From Schistocephalus solidus (taxonomy: Eukaryota > Platyhelminthes > Cestoda > Diphyllobothriidea > Diphyllobothriidae): a DNA stretch of 64,000 bases. Of the stretch, positions 34,017-44,653 are shown piece by piece; positions within the stretch are counted from its first letter, which is position 1, and each line of letters starts with the position of its first letter. The stretch covers positions 1 to 64,000 of the forward strand of contig WEDG01007273.1 in assembly GCA_017591395.1 (NCBI GenBank), given 5' to 3'. The notes under the pieces were generated by a model. That model did not search any database, had not been told where the DNA came from, and saw only the letters and a program-made list of their open reading frames with translations. The translations under genes were made by a program, and so were the position numbers.

Positions 34017-34695
34017 AATGTTATTCTGATTCTATTAACCTTTAATTTTCCTCATCTTTTTCCAGCAGCTTTCCCCATGACTCGGAGAAAGGACCATCGG
34101 GATTTTAAGTGACCCTCTTGAAACTATATTTTCGCTACCTCGAGTCGCCCATTAACTATGATTTCTCCTTGTATCACCAGCCACCCAAACGATGACGTCA
34201 TTCGGACGTACACATTCGGTGGTCCACAGTCTAAAATGCTACCGTTTCTTTGGACACTTACCATCATCAGAATTCAATTCTGGATCCTAAGATGCTGAGG
34301 ACTTAAGTTCATTGACGCATTTTCGCGAGATTTTGTTTCATGGGCCTAAGCGATCAAAAACGAATAAACTCGACGTTTCATTATCTAATTCTGAAATGCC
34401 ACTGCTGTATTACCCTACTCTACCCCCTGACCATTTTTTCCTAAGCAGTTTTTTCTCCTTCCTTCTATTAGAAAATGAAGGCCTATTGAACTCTGCCTCC
34501 ATTGTTAAATTAGGAGTTTTTTTCACTGCCTTTTTTCTATTTCACTATTAATATCAAAACATCGCTAACTGTTGACATAGCAGGACAAGTTATTTATTTA
34601 TTCATTTTATCTGCACAAATTGCCATAACTTTATTTCGTTACTAATGTTTGCTTAGACAGTGCCTTGCCAGTGCTAACCAAATACAAATTCTAAA
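34017..34695 (+). mobile_element. LINE family D 3' UTR, solo
   Basis: It starts within ttctattaacctttaattttcc and matches 30738-31415 closely, including cgatgacgtcattcggacg and gctaactgttgacatagcagg. There is no coding sequence. Confidence 0.75.
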
Positions 34696-34699
34696 AAAA

Positions 34700-36202
34700 T
34701 TCTAAAACGAACGTCCTGGATGGAAGCTTTGTTGGACATCGCATTAAATTTGGTTGTTTTCCAGATAGCGCATTTAATGTGTCCTGATAATACGCTCCAT
34801 TAGTTTACACACTTTGCAAGTTAAACTGGCAGGGCGGTAATTTTCAGAGTCCAGTTGTGAAACTCCTTTATAAATGAATGCGCAAGACCATTCTTCCGGG
34901 AGTCTGATTTCTTCAAAGGTATTTTGAAATACGATTGACAGTTTTCACATAGTTCGTCAGCAAATTTTCTTAGTGCTATTGCAGGAATTCTATCCAGCCC
35001 AGGTGACTTGGCAAGATTTATATGGAGTAATTCGGTTCTAACTTTGGTCGTAGAAAAGTCTAGGTCTAGGTCCTGTGTTGTGGATGAGGAGGAGGTGGAG
35101 AGGGAAGGGAAAGGATTGGTAAACATTGGTTGACAAACGGATGGAATAGCAGCGAAATTATTAGGCTCTCGGGTGAAGACGGTCTGAAAGAATTTGGAGG
35201 AAGGGATGCTTTAACCTGGTCGTCAGTCTCCAGGTTTCCGTCTGCAGACCTTTGAGCAGGAATCATTTCCGGAGTTCCCTTTGTACTCCGTATGTAGCCA
35301 TACAGTATTTTGCGTGTTCCGACGATTTTGCAGAATGTTTATTTCAAACGTCCTTCGCAGCTTAGTAGCCTCGCTTTTACAAACGTTTTGTTGCTGATTG
35401 TATTCCCTCAAGTGAGCATCGGAGCTGGTTTGTCTTTAACGCCTCTAGAAGCTTTTTTTGTGTTTTTGAAAGAGACCTCCAAGTTTGAGTGTATCCACTT
35501 TAGGTGGTTTGTGGTTGTCTTTATTTTGAGAAGACAGCTGAGGTAAACAATCGTTTTCAATAACGATCTAAAAGTTGTCCAATCTTTATTTGTTCCACCA
35601 TGTTGTCCTTTTTCCCAGGATATCTCTGAAATTTAACTTCTCATAAGTGACTTGTCCCACTTACAAATGTTTCTTACCCAAGTATCGGGTTAATTTGGTA
35701 TGGAAAGCAGTGAGTACGCGAAGAACACCGTACTGTGATCGTTGACCCTAATGGCGGTCGATTCTCTTCATCTCGGGTAAAATCAGGTCAAAACAGTTTG
35801 ACTGTTGTCCTTCTCACGTCCGTGTTACAAAGGTGACGTACTGACAGAGAAGTTGGTTTGTTGCCCATTGTAGTAATTTACGCTTGAAGTTATCCTTCAT
35901 TCCCTGCGCAATCCATGTTTTCCAGTCAATACCAGGACTGTTAAATTATCAAACAATGAGGACATTTTTCTTCTCACTGGCTTTTTAGAGTTCCCTTTAT
36001 GAGAATTAGATCCTGATCGGAAGTCTGATAAGGCGAACGGTACACAGTCGATATCGACAGCGGTCTGGAATACTTAGCAGATATAGTAATGCTTGAGAGT
36101 TCAACATCGCGTAATGGAAAAGGTATGTCAGCCATAGCGGTCGCACCATAGTGGGCACACGAAATTGAACTGGTCAAGCGTAGGCTAGAAAGCTTAAACA
36201 TG
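34700..36202 (-). pseudogene. LINE fragment with endonuclease end, linker and RT start
   Basis: On the minus strand, in order: PRPLSISTVYRSP-like endonuclease text (SAKYSRPLSISTVYRSPYQT), then a tail of linker (NKHSAKSSEHAKYCMATYGV), then RT fingers (LLHINLAKSPGLDRIPAIAL, PEEWSCAFIYKGVSQLDSEN YRPASLT). It lies in at least three frames with stops. It could be the upstream part of family C, whose C-terminus lies on the same strand at 26.9-27.7 kb, but no overlap exists to prove that. Confidence 0.65.
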
Positions 36203-37169
36203 TATCCGCCAACCGAGTTTTTCAGAGGTGTAGAAGTTATAACGACTTATATTCTTGGAAATGGACTGAGCATAGGCAATTTCTACTGTAAACGAGAATC
36301 TTCGTCCTGTCGGACATTTACAAACACGATACTTTCAGCATTATCTTATGCTATAAACGGCTATCAGATTTTTGGTCTCATGCCTCCTATGTATTTATAA
36401 TATAGGTTACGTGAGACAATTATAAAACTGTTTACGCATAAATTTTGTGTGCTGTATGGGGAGGAAAATAAAGTTTATAATCTTCACAACACCGTGCATA
36501 TAGATGACGATGTTGAACGGCATGGAGCATTGAACATCTTTTCATCTTTTCACTTTGAGTGTTACCTGGGTAGACTGAAGAAGCTTTTTCGAAGTCGATC
36601 CAGACCCTAACAGTAAAAAACAAGTTACATTTGTGAAAAATACATAGAATTTAGTATTTCTCAGCGTGAGCACACAGTTTAGTTTATGTGCAAGCTCAAC
36701 AGGGGCCCACTTCCGGAAGGACTTGATGTGTGAGGACAGATTACATTTGTCAGAGCTGAACAATATCGAGTGGATAAATCAACAGCAAGTAGGTGCACTG
36801 GCTTAGGTGACAAGCTAGTATACGTTAAGAAATCGTTTACGACAGGGCAGGAGGTTTTCATATTGTTTATACCGAGTTCATTAATGCTTCGGATTACTTC
36901 TTGTACCCTACGGATTCTGCCAGTTTAAAGGTCTAGACAGTTGATATTTCAAGTGGCATTAACTGTGCAAAGCTTTCTTTGAACTTTTCTAAGTATATTT
37001 GCCTTCTCCCATAACAACTCGTACGTTTGAATTGCAATAATCCACAAGGGATTGCCTCTGTCTATCCCGTCCTCATTGAGGACGATGCTCGCAAACCCTA
37101 AAACCACACAGTCTCCCAGGGACTGGTTAACGAGCACCAAATGATTAAGTGGACTTTGTAGTAGGACGG
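36203..37169. other. Unrecognised segment with minus-strand ORFs
   Basis: Minus-strand open stretches at 36542-36861 and 36949-37140 (60-73 codons) have no motif I recognise. They may be further LINE remnants, given their position upstream of the minus-strand LINE fragment. Confidence 0.3.
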
Positions 37170-37850
37170 CTCCCCATCTTTATTTAGAATTTATTTAGAA
37201 TTTATATTTGGTGAGCACTGGTAAGGCACTGTCAAAACAAGCATTTATAACGAAATAAAGCTATGACAATGTGTGCGGATAAAATGTACAAATACGTAAT
37301 AATGTAGACAGAACTTGTCCTGCTAGAACGACAGTAATCGATGTTTTGAAATTAATTGTAAACAAGAAAAAATAGGCAGTAAAAAACTCCTACCTTAAAA
37401 ATGGAGGCAGAGTTCAATAGGCCTTCATTTTCGAATAGAAGGTAGGAGAAAAAACTGCTTAGTAAAAAATGGTCAGGTGGTAGTGTAGGGTTATACTGCA
37501 GTGGCATTTCAGAATTAGATAATGAAACGTCGAGATTATGCGTTCCTGACTATTAAGGCGTATGAAACAAAATCTTACGAAAATGCGTCAATGAACTTAA
37601 GTCCTCAGCATCTTAGGATCCAGAATTGAATTCTGATGATGGTTAGTATCCAAAGAAACGGCAGCATTTTAGACTGTGGACCACCGAATTTGTACGTCAG
37701 CATGACTTCCTCGTTTGGATGACTGGTGATATAAGGGGACATCATGGTTCATGGTCGACTCGAGGTAGCGAAAATATAGTTTCAAGAGGGTTACTAAAAT
37801 TCCCGATGGTCCTTTCCCCGAGTCATGGGGAAAGCTACTGTCAACATTTA
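37170..37850 (-). mobile_element. LINE family D 3' UTR, inverted
   Basis: Reverse complement of 30752-31425 (for example gaattgaattctgatgatgg, ctcctaccttaaaaatggaggcagag). It is adjacent to family E RT on the plus strand, so the D and E elements are again head-to-tail neighbours. Confidence 0.75.
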
Positions 37851-37939
37851 ACTTTTATTCCTGCGTGGTTGTATATGTTGATGTCAATGGAGCCAAAAGG
37901 CAACCACGACAGCAGGCGGAAATCTGGAGAACAATCAGA

Positions 37940-38911
37940 AATCCATACGACAATCTAGGTCCCCTTCTCTTTATTCTGTACATAAACGAAATTTCAGCTT
38001 TACTCACAAATTCACAAAACTTCGTTTACGCTGACGATTTCAAGTGCATTTATCTATTTTCTAAAGACACTGCCAATAGTTGCGTTGATAAAATCAACCC
38101 TGATCTACTTATGCTCTCACGTTGGAGCTGTACATGGCAGATGGAGTTTTCTTCATCCAAGAGTAGTTTCATGTGTTTTGGCCCCACCAAGCTTCCTGGA
38201 CCCCTTGTATTTCAAAACAGTATTCTTTTAGAATGATGAACCATAAAAGACTTAGGTCTAAGTTACAGGAATAAGCTAACATTATTGCCTCATGCAGATT
38301 GAATTTCTGCAAAGGCTTCACAGATATGTGGTTTTATATCGCATAATTTCTTCCTTCCGGAAATAAAGTTAAACCTGTACCACATGTTTGTTCTTCCTAT
38401 CCTAGAACACTGCTGTCCCCTTTTTGGGCTGATGAACGCTTCTGACCGCAGTAAGATTGAAAAAGTTCAGAGGGTTTTTACTTGAAGATTATTTTCTCTT
38501 TCTGGATCCAGTATTTTGTATACGGATAGCTGCAAGTTAGCAAACATTAAACTTCTGTGGGTTGGAAGACTCGAAGCCGGTCTCTGCTTCCTGTTTCGCG
38601 TTAACTATAGCCCAAATCTCTTACGAATTAACGCTCTCGCTCCGGTAGATCGACCCTATGCCACTCATAATTCCTCCATGATCATTTCACCACTCCTTAG
38701 CTCCAGAACTAATCGTTCTCAGTTTTTTGCCTCCAAATATGCTTTCATATGGAATAATCTACCACTGCAAATTAGGTTGTCGTCTACATTAGCTATTTTC
38801 AAAACCAAATTACGCAAACATTTAACTTCGAAAGATATAAAGTCCTTATTGTCTGTTTCCTTCCCAAACTCGCAACTTTTGGATTTTGAAAAGGGTCCTC
38901 CTGGTATTTGA
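37940..38911 (+). pseudogene. LINE family E: RT catalytic half and C-terminus
   Basis: The text is LGPLLFILYINEISALLTNS, the catalytic YADDFKCIYLFSKD, then SCTWQMEFSSSKSSFMCFG and a TGA at 38234. It then gives FVLPILEHCCPLFGLMN-type text, KLLWVGRLEAGLCFLFRVNY and FASKYAFIWNNLPLQIRLSS in the 131-codon frame 38516-38911. It is a sister of family D (same motif order, clearly diverged). It is 5'-truncated and carries stops. Confidence 0.85.
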
Positions 38912-39660
38912 GGCAGCTCCCTTGATACTATATTGGTTTCTAATTATATTTGCATCATCCTCTGCAGAGTCAATCTTTGCATTCACTTTTTCGCCCCCCT
39001 TTTTAACTAGCATCGCCAACTCTTGACAACCTTGATACTTTCTTCCGATTTTGCAACCCCGACGATGGTCTCCAGGTTCAGTTGATGATCAAGGCGGGTT
39101 CTGATGGTTTTGCCTCTTTGATTGGTGGACTATGCATTTGGTAAGGTCGCATCTCGATGATGATCTCATGACCTCTACTGTCCCCTCTTCGTTTTCTCCC
39201 TGGTGTCCACGATGAGTTCACCTCTCTCACCTCCACTGGTGGTTACAAACAGTAGCTCTGACTGCTATATTATCTCTCACACGACAAGGAGCGTTCTGAA
39301 CCCTCGCACGTTGTCAGCAACATCACAGTACTATCCTATCGCATCTAGCTATTAATTTATTAGTGAATCAGTTTTTTTTTCGAATTTCTTCAAATTGGCA
39401 GCTCGCCGACGTCCGCCCCAGAGGAGTTTTTTACTGCTTATTTTCTAGTTCACCGTTTATGTTAAAGACTTTTGACTATAGTTTTAAAAATGGCAAATCG
39501 TTTTGAATCGGACATGCCTACCATATTGTTTTTTCTGCTGTAAATATGGCTGCTCACATAGTGCAGCAATTATCTACTTTGTATTTATTTATACCGCGAT
39601 ACTAAGTTTGAAATGACTGGGTTCTCTGGGCCTTAAATATACAATTTATTTATTTATTTA
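38912..39660 (+). mobile_element. LINE family E 3' UTR
   Basis: Long non-coding 3' region ending ccttaaatatacaatttatttatttattta. Copies recur at 25130-25465 (+), 31560-31735 (-), 33170-34016 (-) and, more decayed, 62900-63650 (+). Confidence 0.75.
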
Positions 39661-40892
39661 GTTATATGTTTGCTCGATGATCCTCCAATGTCACCAATTG
39701 TATGTTTTTCATGTCGCATCACATACTGCCTAGGCAACTTCGGACCGGCAAACTCCCGACTATGAGTCCATGGTCACACTGCCCACATGCAGGGACGTTT
39801 TAAACCCAGGTTTTACATCATCCGATAATTTGGCCATTTAGGCTATCTTGACACTACAGTGCGCTCAGCTCTCTCGTCAATTGTGAGCGAGTATAGGATA
39901 CAATGCACAGAGCACCATATAATGTTGAGGTAGCTTGCCTGGTTGATAAAGGCCAACTAGAAGCTACAGGAAAGATTAACAACTATGGATTTTAGGGCTG
40001 TAAGGCAGCCATCATCTGCTTCTTAACGGCTGGCTGGTCAGTACAGCCCGCTACTTGTGTTATTAGTACACGAGACGATTTCAATTAAGTGAATCAAAGA
40101 CTGAGCGATGCCGATTATCGGAGTCACCTGGTAAGGTCGAATAAGTTTTACGGAATACTTGCAGACTGCTTCTTTGGCATGCCTTGGCTGGCGGAATGCG
40201 GATGACTTCATCGAGAGGGTTTTTTGTCCTCTTTGATTACGAGGTAGCCGTTTATGTTCAGTTTAAAGGCGAAAAAGTGAATTTAGGCAAGTGCGATTCA
40301 TAGGTGTACGATGTGATTATAGATACGTTATGAACCACATTAATAAACTGCGAAATATTGGTGAACACCTGTGGAACAAGGGTGTTAGGGTCGAAGTTTG
40401 CCAACTGGAGGTGATATTTACACGGCTCTATCGAGGTCCCTGGATGCAGTTTGAAATTGCCAAAATAAACAAGAATTAACTTTCAATGACACTGGTGGTA
40501 AGTCCTTATTTTTATACTTGTATAATTCTTTTCATTTAGAACTAATGCACGGCCCATCACGACCGTCCGGAAGCCCATCGAAAAGGTTGAGGAGCAGTAG
40601 ATTGAACTAGATTTGTATTTTTATATTTTCCTAGTTAACATAAAACCCGAAAAATTAAACGCGTTACTGCTGCCAGTAATTTGAGAGCAGGGATTTTAAC
40701 GAAATTTTCAATTTGGCGAAGGGTTCGCAGAAAAAGCGGCGGAGTGGGAAGGCGACGCCAGGCGTGCTTTAGCCAGATATATTTACCGCTGCCGCCGAAT
40801 AGCGCACCATCATGACTTTTACCATTGTTTTCATCGCGAACAAATGGGCGATATCCACTATAAATCGGACATAACTATCGCAAATTTTCGAC
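39661..40892. other. No recognised feature
   Basis: 1.2 kb without recognisable coding or repeat content. A 62-codon plus-strand ORF at 40291-40479 has no similarity I know. The C-terminal IFT74 exons were looked for on the minus strand here and not seen. Confidence 0.4.
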
Positions 40893-42200
40893 AGCGTTGA
40901 TCAACACCTTCTTCCGCTTTCCGACGCGGGAGAAGGCCACGTGGATGCACCCTCGATCGCGGCGCTGGCAGCTGCTGGACTATGTTTTCGTCCGGAAGCG
41001 AGATCGACATGACGTGCTGGTGACCAAGGCGATCCGCGATGCCGATGTTTCAATGGATCACCGCTACGGCATCTCCAAGATGAGGCTCCGACTTCAACCC
41101 CGACGAAGGTCCCAAGGTAGTCGACCGCCAGGTTAGGTAAATACTCTGTTAAATTTGCCAGCTCACTGTTTTGATTTCACCAACAAGATAACCCAGAAAC
41201 TGGAGGACCTGCATGCTCCAGATAGTAACGCCACCGTGGAAACACGATGGTGTCAACTGCGAAATGTCATCCAGTCCACCGCCCTCGAAGTCCTCGGACG
41301 AGCACGCCGTCAAGACCAGGAATAGTTTGACAATAATAACACCGAAATCAGCAACTTACTTACGAAGAAGAATCGACTACACGATGCCTACATGGATCTT
41401 CGAACGGACGCCACCAAAGCAACCTTCTTCAGCTGCAGCCGCCTTGTACAGCAACGGCTGCGAGAGATGCATAATGGTCCACAAGACTGAGGAAATCCAG
41501 GGGTATGCGGACCGAAATGAAATAAAAAATGCTTCAAAGCTATCAAGGCCATCTACGGCCCATGCACCAAGGGAACCGCACGCTGCTCAACTCTGACGAC
41601 ACAACAGTTCTAAATGAGAAATCCTGAATTCAGAAGCGCCGGGACGAGTACTTCAGAAGTGTCCTTAATTGCTCCTCAGCCATCTCCGATGCTGCAATTG
41701 ACCGGCTCTCTCATGTGGACACAAACAATGACCTGAATCTGTTGCCTTCCCTACCAAAACCGTCCGGGCCGTGCAATAGATTTCAAGCGGAAAAGCACCC
41801 GGATCCGACCCGATCCCACCGGAAGTCTACAAGCACGGTGGGCCCCGGCTGCTGGCGGAACGCACAACACTCTTCCAGGAGATGTGGCGCCAAGGAAAAA
41901 ATCATTAGGATTTTAAAGACGCCACCATCGTCCATCTATAAAAGCAAAAGGGGAACCGGCAACTCTGTGATAACCACAGAGGCATCTCGTTGCTCAACAC
42001 AGCTAGGAATATCTTATCCCGTATCTTTATCAATCGTCTGCACGGTCACCTAGAGCAGGGGCTGCTCCCGGAAAGCCAATGTGGCTTCCACCGACACCGC
42101 GGATTAACCGACATAATTTTCACCAGTCGCCAGCTAAAAGAGAAGTGCCAGGATACGCGAACCCACCTCTACACTACTATCGTGAATCTATAGAAAGCCT
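40893..42200 (+). pseudogene. LINE family A copy 4: endonuclease end, linker and RT fingers
   Basis: It enters at [19 protein letters not shown] and continues LLDYVFVRKRDRHDVLVTKA and [12 protein letters not shown]. The linker is scattered over three frames with stops. RT fingers appear as GNRQLCDNHRGISLLNTARN-type text near 41950 and [15 protein letters not shown] near 42060. This copy keeps the inter-domain segment deleted from copy 2 but is more decayed than copies 1-3. Confidence 0.75.
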
Positions 42201-43060
42201 TTGACACGGTGAATCGTGACGGACTGTGGAAAGTCATGCAGAAATTCGGCTGTCTTGAGCTGTTCACGCACAGGGTGCGTCAGCTTCAAGACGGGATGAC
42301 GGCGCGCGTCACTGACAACGGGACGGTATCCGAAGCATTCGCAGTGACCAACGGAGTGAAGCAGGGCTGCGTACTGGCTCCCACCCTCTTCAGTCTCATG
42401 TTCTCGGCTATGCTGATGGACACCTACCGTGATGAGCAGCCTGGTATCCGCATCGCCTACAGAACTGACGGGCACCTTCTCAACAGTCGGCGTATGCAGG
42501 CTCCAACGCGCGTGTCTACGACTACAGTCCATGACTTGCTCTTCGCGGACGACTGCGCCTTTAACACCGTGACGGAGGAGTTGCAAATGAGCATGGACCT
42601 CCTCGCCGCAGGCTGCACCAATTTTGGATTAACAATCAGTACAGCCAAAACGGTTGTTATGCACCAGCCGCCACCCAGCGTGGAATACAATGCTCCACGA
42701 ATCAATGTCAACAGCACTCAACTAAAATATGTGGAAACCTTTGCTTATCTGGGAAGCACGATGTCATGCAACACGAGAATCACCAACGAGGTTGCTCAAT
42801 GGATCTCCGAAGACAGTCAGGCCTTCGGCCGGCTTTAGGCCTCCGTGTGGGATCGCCACGGTATTCGAATGAACACTTTACTGAAGATGAACAATGCCAT
42901 CGTCTTTGTGACACTCCTATACGGAGCGGAGACCTGGACCGTCAACTCGAACCAAGCCAGGAAACTGAATCACTTTCATCTCAGCTGCCTCCGCAGAATA
43001 CTGAAGCTGAGATGGCAAGACAGGATCCCGGACACGGAAGTCCTGGAGCAAACCTGAATC
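42201..43060 (+). pseudogene. LINE family A copy 4: RT palm and post-RT region
   Basis: A TAG at 42191 interrupts the VDLTKAFD motif (reads [16 protein letters not shown]). The next frame is [35 protein letters not shown] and [16 protein letters not shown], ending at TAG 42836. The post-RT region resumes with [20 protein letters not shown] and [27 protein letters not shown]. The FADD catalytic motif is intact. Confidence 0.85.
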
Positions 43061-43930
43061 CTCAGCATCCACGCCATTCTTAGGCAAGTGTAACTGCGAT
43101 GAAGCGGTCACCTGGTAAGAATGGACGACGAGCGACTACCAAAACGAATTTTTTACGGAGATGTCATTACGAGTGCTCACCGACAGGGAGGTTGAAACGA
43201 CGCTACAAGGACACTTTGAAGAAAGCTCTGAAGCAACTGCAAATCAACCCGGCGACCTGGGAGAACCTCGCTCAGGATAGACCGTCATGGAAAAGACCCA
43301 GAAAGACTGGTGCAGCAATAAAGGAGGCCAACCAGATTGCCACTGCGAAGGCCAAAAGGGCAGCTCACAATACACACGCACCGCGGATCAACAACGCCAA
43401 TGTCCAGGCCTTGCTAACATGTCCACGCTGTTAACGCACATTCCACGCGCAAATCGGCCAGGTTGGACATCTTCGAACTCAATGCAAAAACAATCCCACA
43501 ACATCAACTTCAGCTACACCTGCCTCAGACCCCACGACGATGAGCACCCCAACCACTGATAACAACTTAATCGATGCCCCGCCGCCCACGATCACCGACA
43601 CCATCCTCCCTCCTCCACTCCCTGCACCGATCACGGCGATGAACACCACTTGCCCCACTCCCACCACTTCCGGCTACTGGCCACCAACTCAACCACCTCC
43701 ACCACCAACACCCCCAGTACCAGCAATGGGGGACTTGGACCTAATCTGTCCTCATTGCGATTGCATATCGGCCTGGTTGATCCCTTGCGAATCTATCGCA
43801 CAGAGACTGGCGAACTAGTGCCTTAAGCACCAACACAGAGCAGAGACCGCCGCCTCTAATGCCCTCAATGCCCCGCACATTCACTCATCGCATGGGCCTA
43901 CTCAGTCACATGCGCATCCAGGTAAGCGGA
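43061..43930 (+). pseudogene. LINE family A copy 4: C-terminal basic region and decayed fingers
   Basis: The frame at 43099-43434 gives LKKALKQLQINPATWENLAQ and KTGAAIKEANQIATAKAKRA, then CPRC and a TAA inside finger 1. Downstream pieces are HLRTQCKNNP-type text, a Pro/Thr-rich linker at 43540-43730, CPHC near 43750 (finger 2, rest deleted), and RTFTHRMGLLSHMRIQ near 43870 (finger 3, first Cys pair damaged). Fingers 4 and 5 are absent: the sequence passes to the UTR block at about 43975. Confidence 0.75.
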
Positions 43931-43974
43931 ATCCACCGCGATGCCAACGCGTCTTGCGCACCCATCAACTCCAT

Positions 43975-44600
43975 TTTGTGTGAAATCCTGGTGCTTGATT
44001 TAGGGGGGGGGGCAGGTCGTGTACGTAGTACGCGTAGCTGAGGTCACGAGCAATTGCGCCCACTTTCACATTCGATAACTGACCGGCTTGGGACGGTTTC
44101 TGATTGTGGGGGTGGGGAAAGAGAGTGAGGCCGATGGCTCAGCGCATTTTTCTCACGATAAACAATCTGATGCGCTTTTAACTATTACGGTGCGCTAAAA
44201 GCCATGGCTTGGAAGGTTGCCAACTAAAGGATAAGTCAGACCGCACGGTCAGCCCAATGTGTGTTTTGTGTGAAGTGGCTGACTGGCGGACTGAGAGTCA
44301 GGCTGAAATGACTCCTTCTTAATGTGGCCTTTATGGCACTCCCACTTCGTGGGATCCGAGCCAGGTGTGATGGCACGCCCAGGGGCAATTCCGACCACGC
44401 CAGCCACCTGTGCCCTCTCCCACCTCCAGTCTTCTTGACTTTTTCATGACACCGGGTTCAGGTGGGGGAGGAGGAGAGAGTGCGGTAGCTGCAGCGCAAG
44501 GCTACTAGCATTTAAAACTAATCCCCGCACAAGTCTCCATCCCTGCAGCACCATGGTGTGGAGCATACGGTGGACTTCGTCGGAAGACAACGGTCAAACT
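43975..44600 (+). repeat. Family A UTR repeat block after copy 4
   Basis: It matches the block at 19060-19690: a tcctggtg(t)/ctt start, cttttaactattacggtgcgctaaaagcc, and gacaccgggttcaggtgggggagg near 44450. It ends only about 50 bp before the fifth coding exon of IFT74. Confidence 0.75.
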
Positions 44601-44653
44601 GTCATGCGTGTGAATTACATAAGTATATAAGACAACGGTGATGTAGGACTAAC

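Noticed and set aside
33780..34112. 110-codon plus-strand ORF as a host gene
   Set aside because: It lies antisense on the family E 3' UTR and crosses the E-D junction. The corresponding sense sequence at 38.9-39.2 kb is non-coding.
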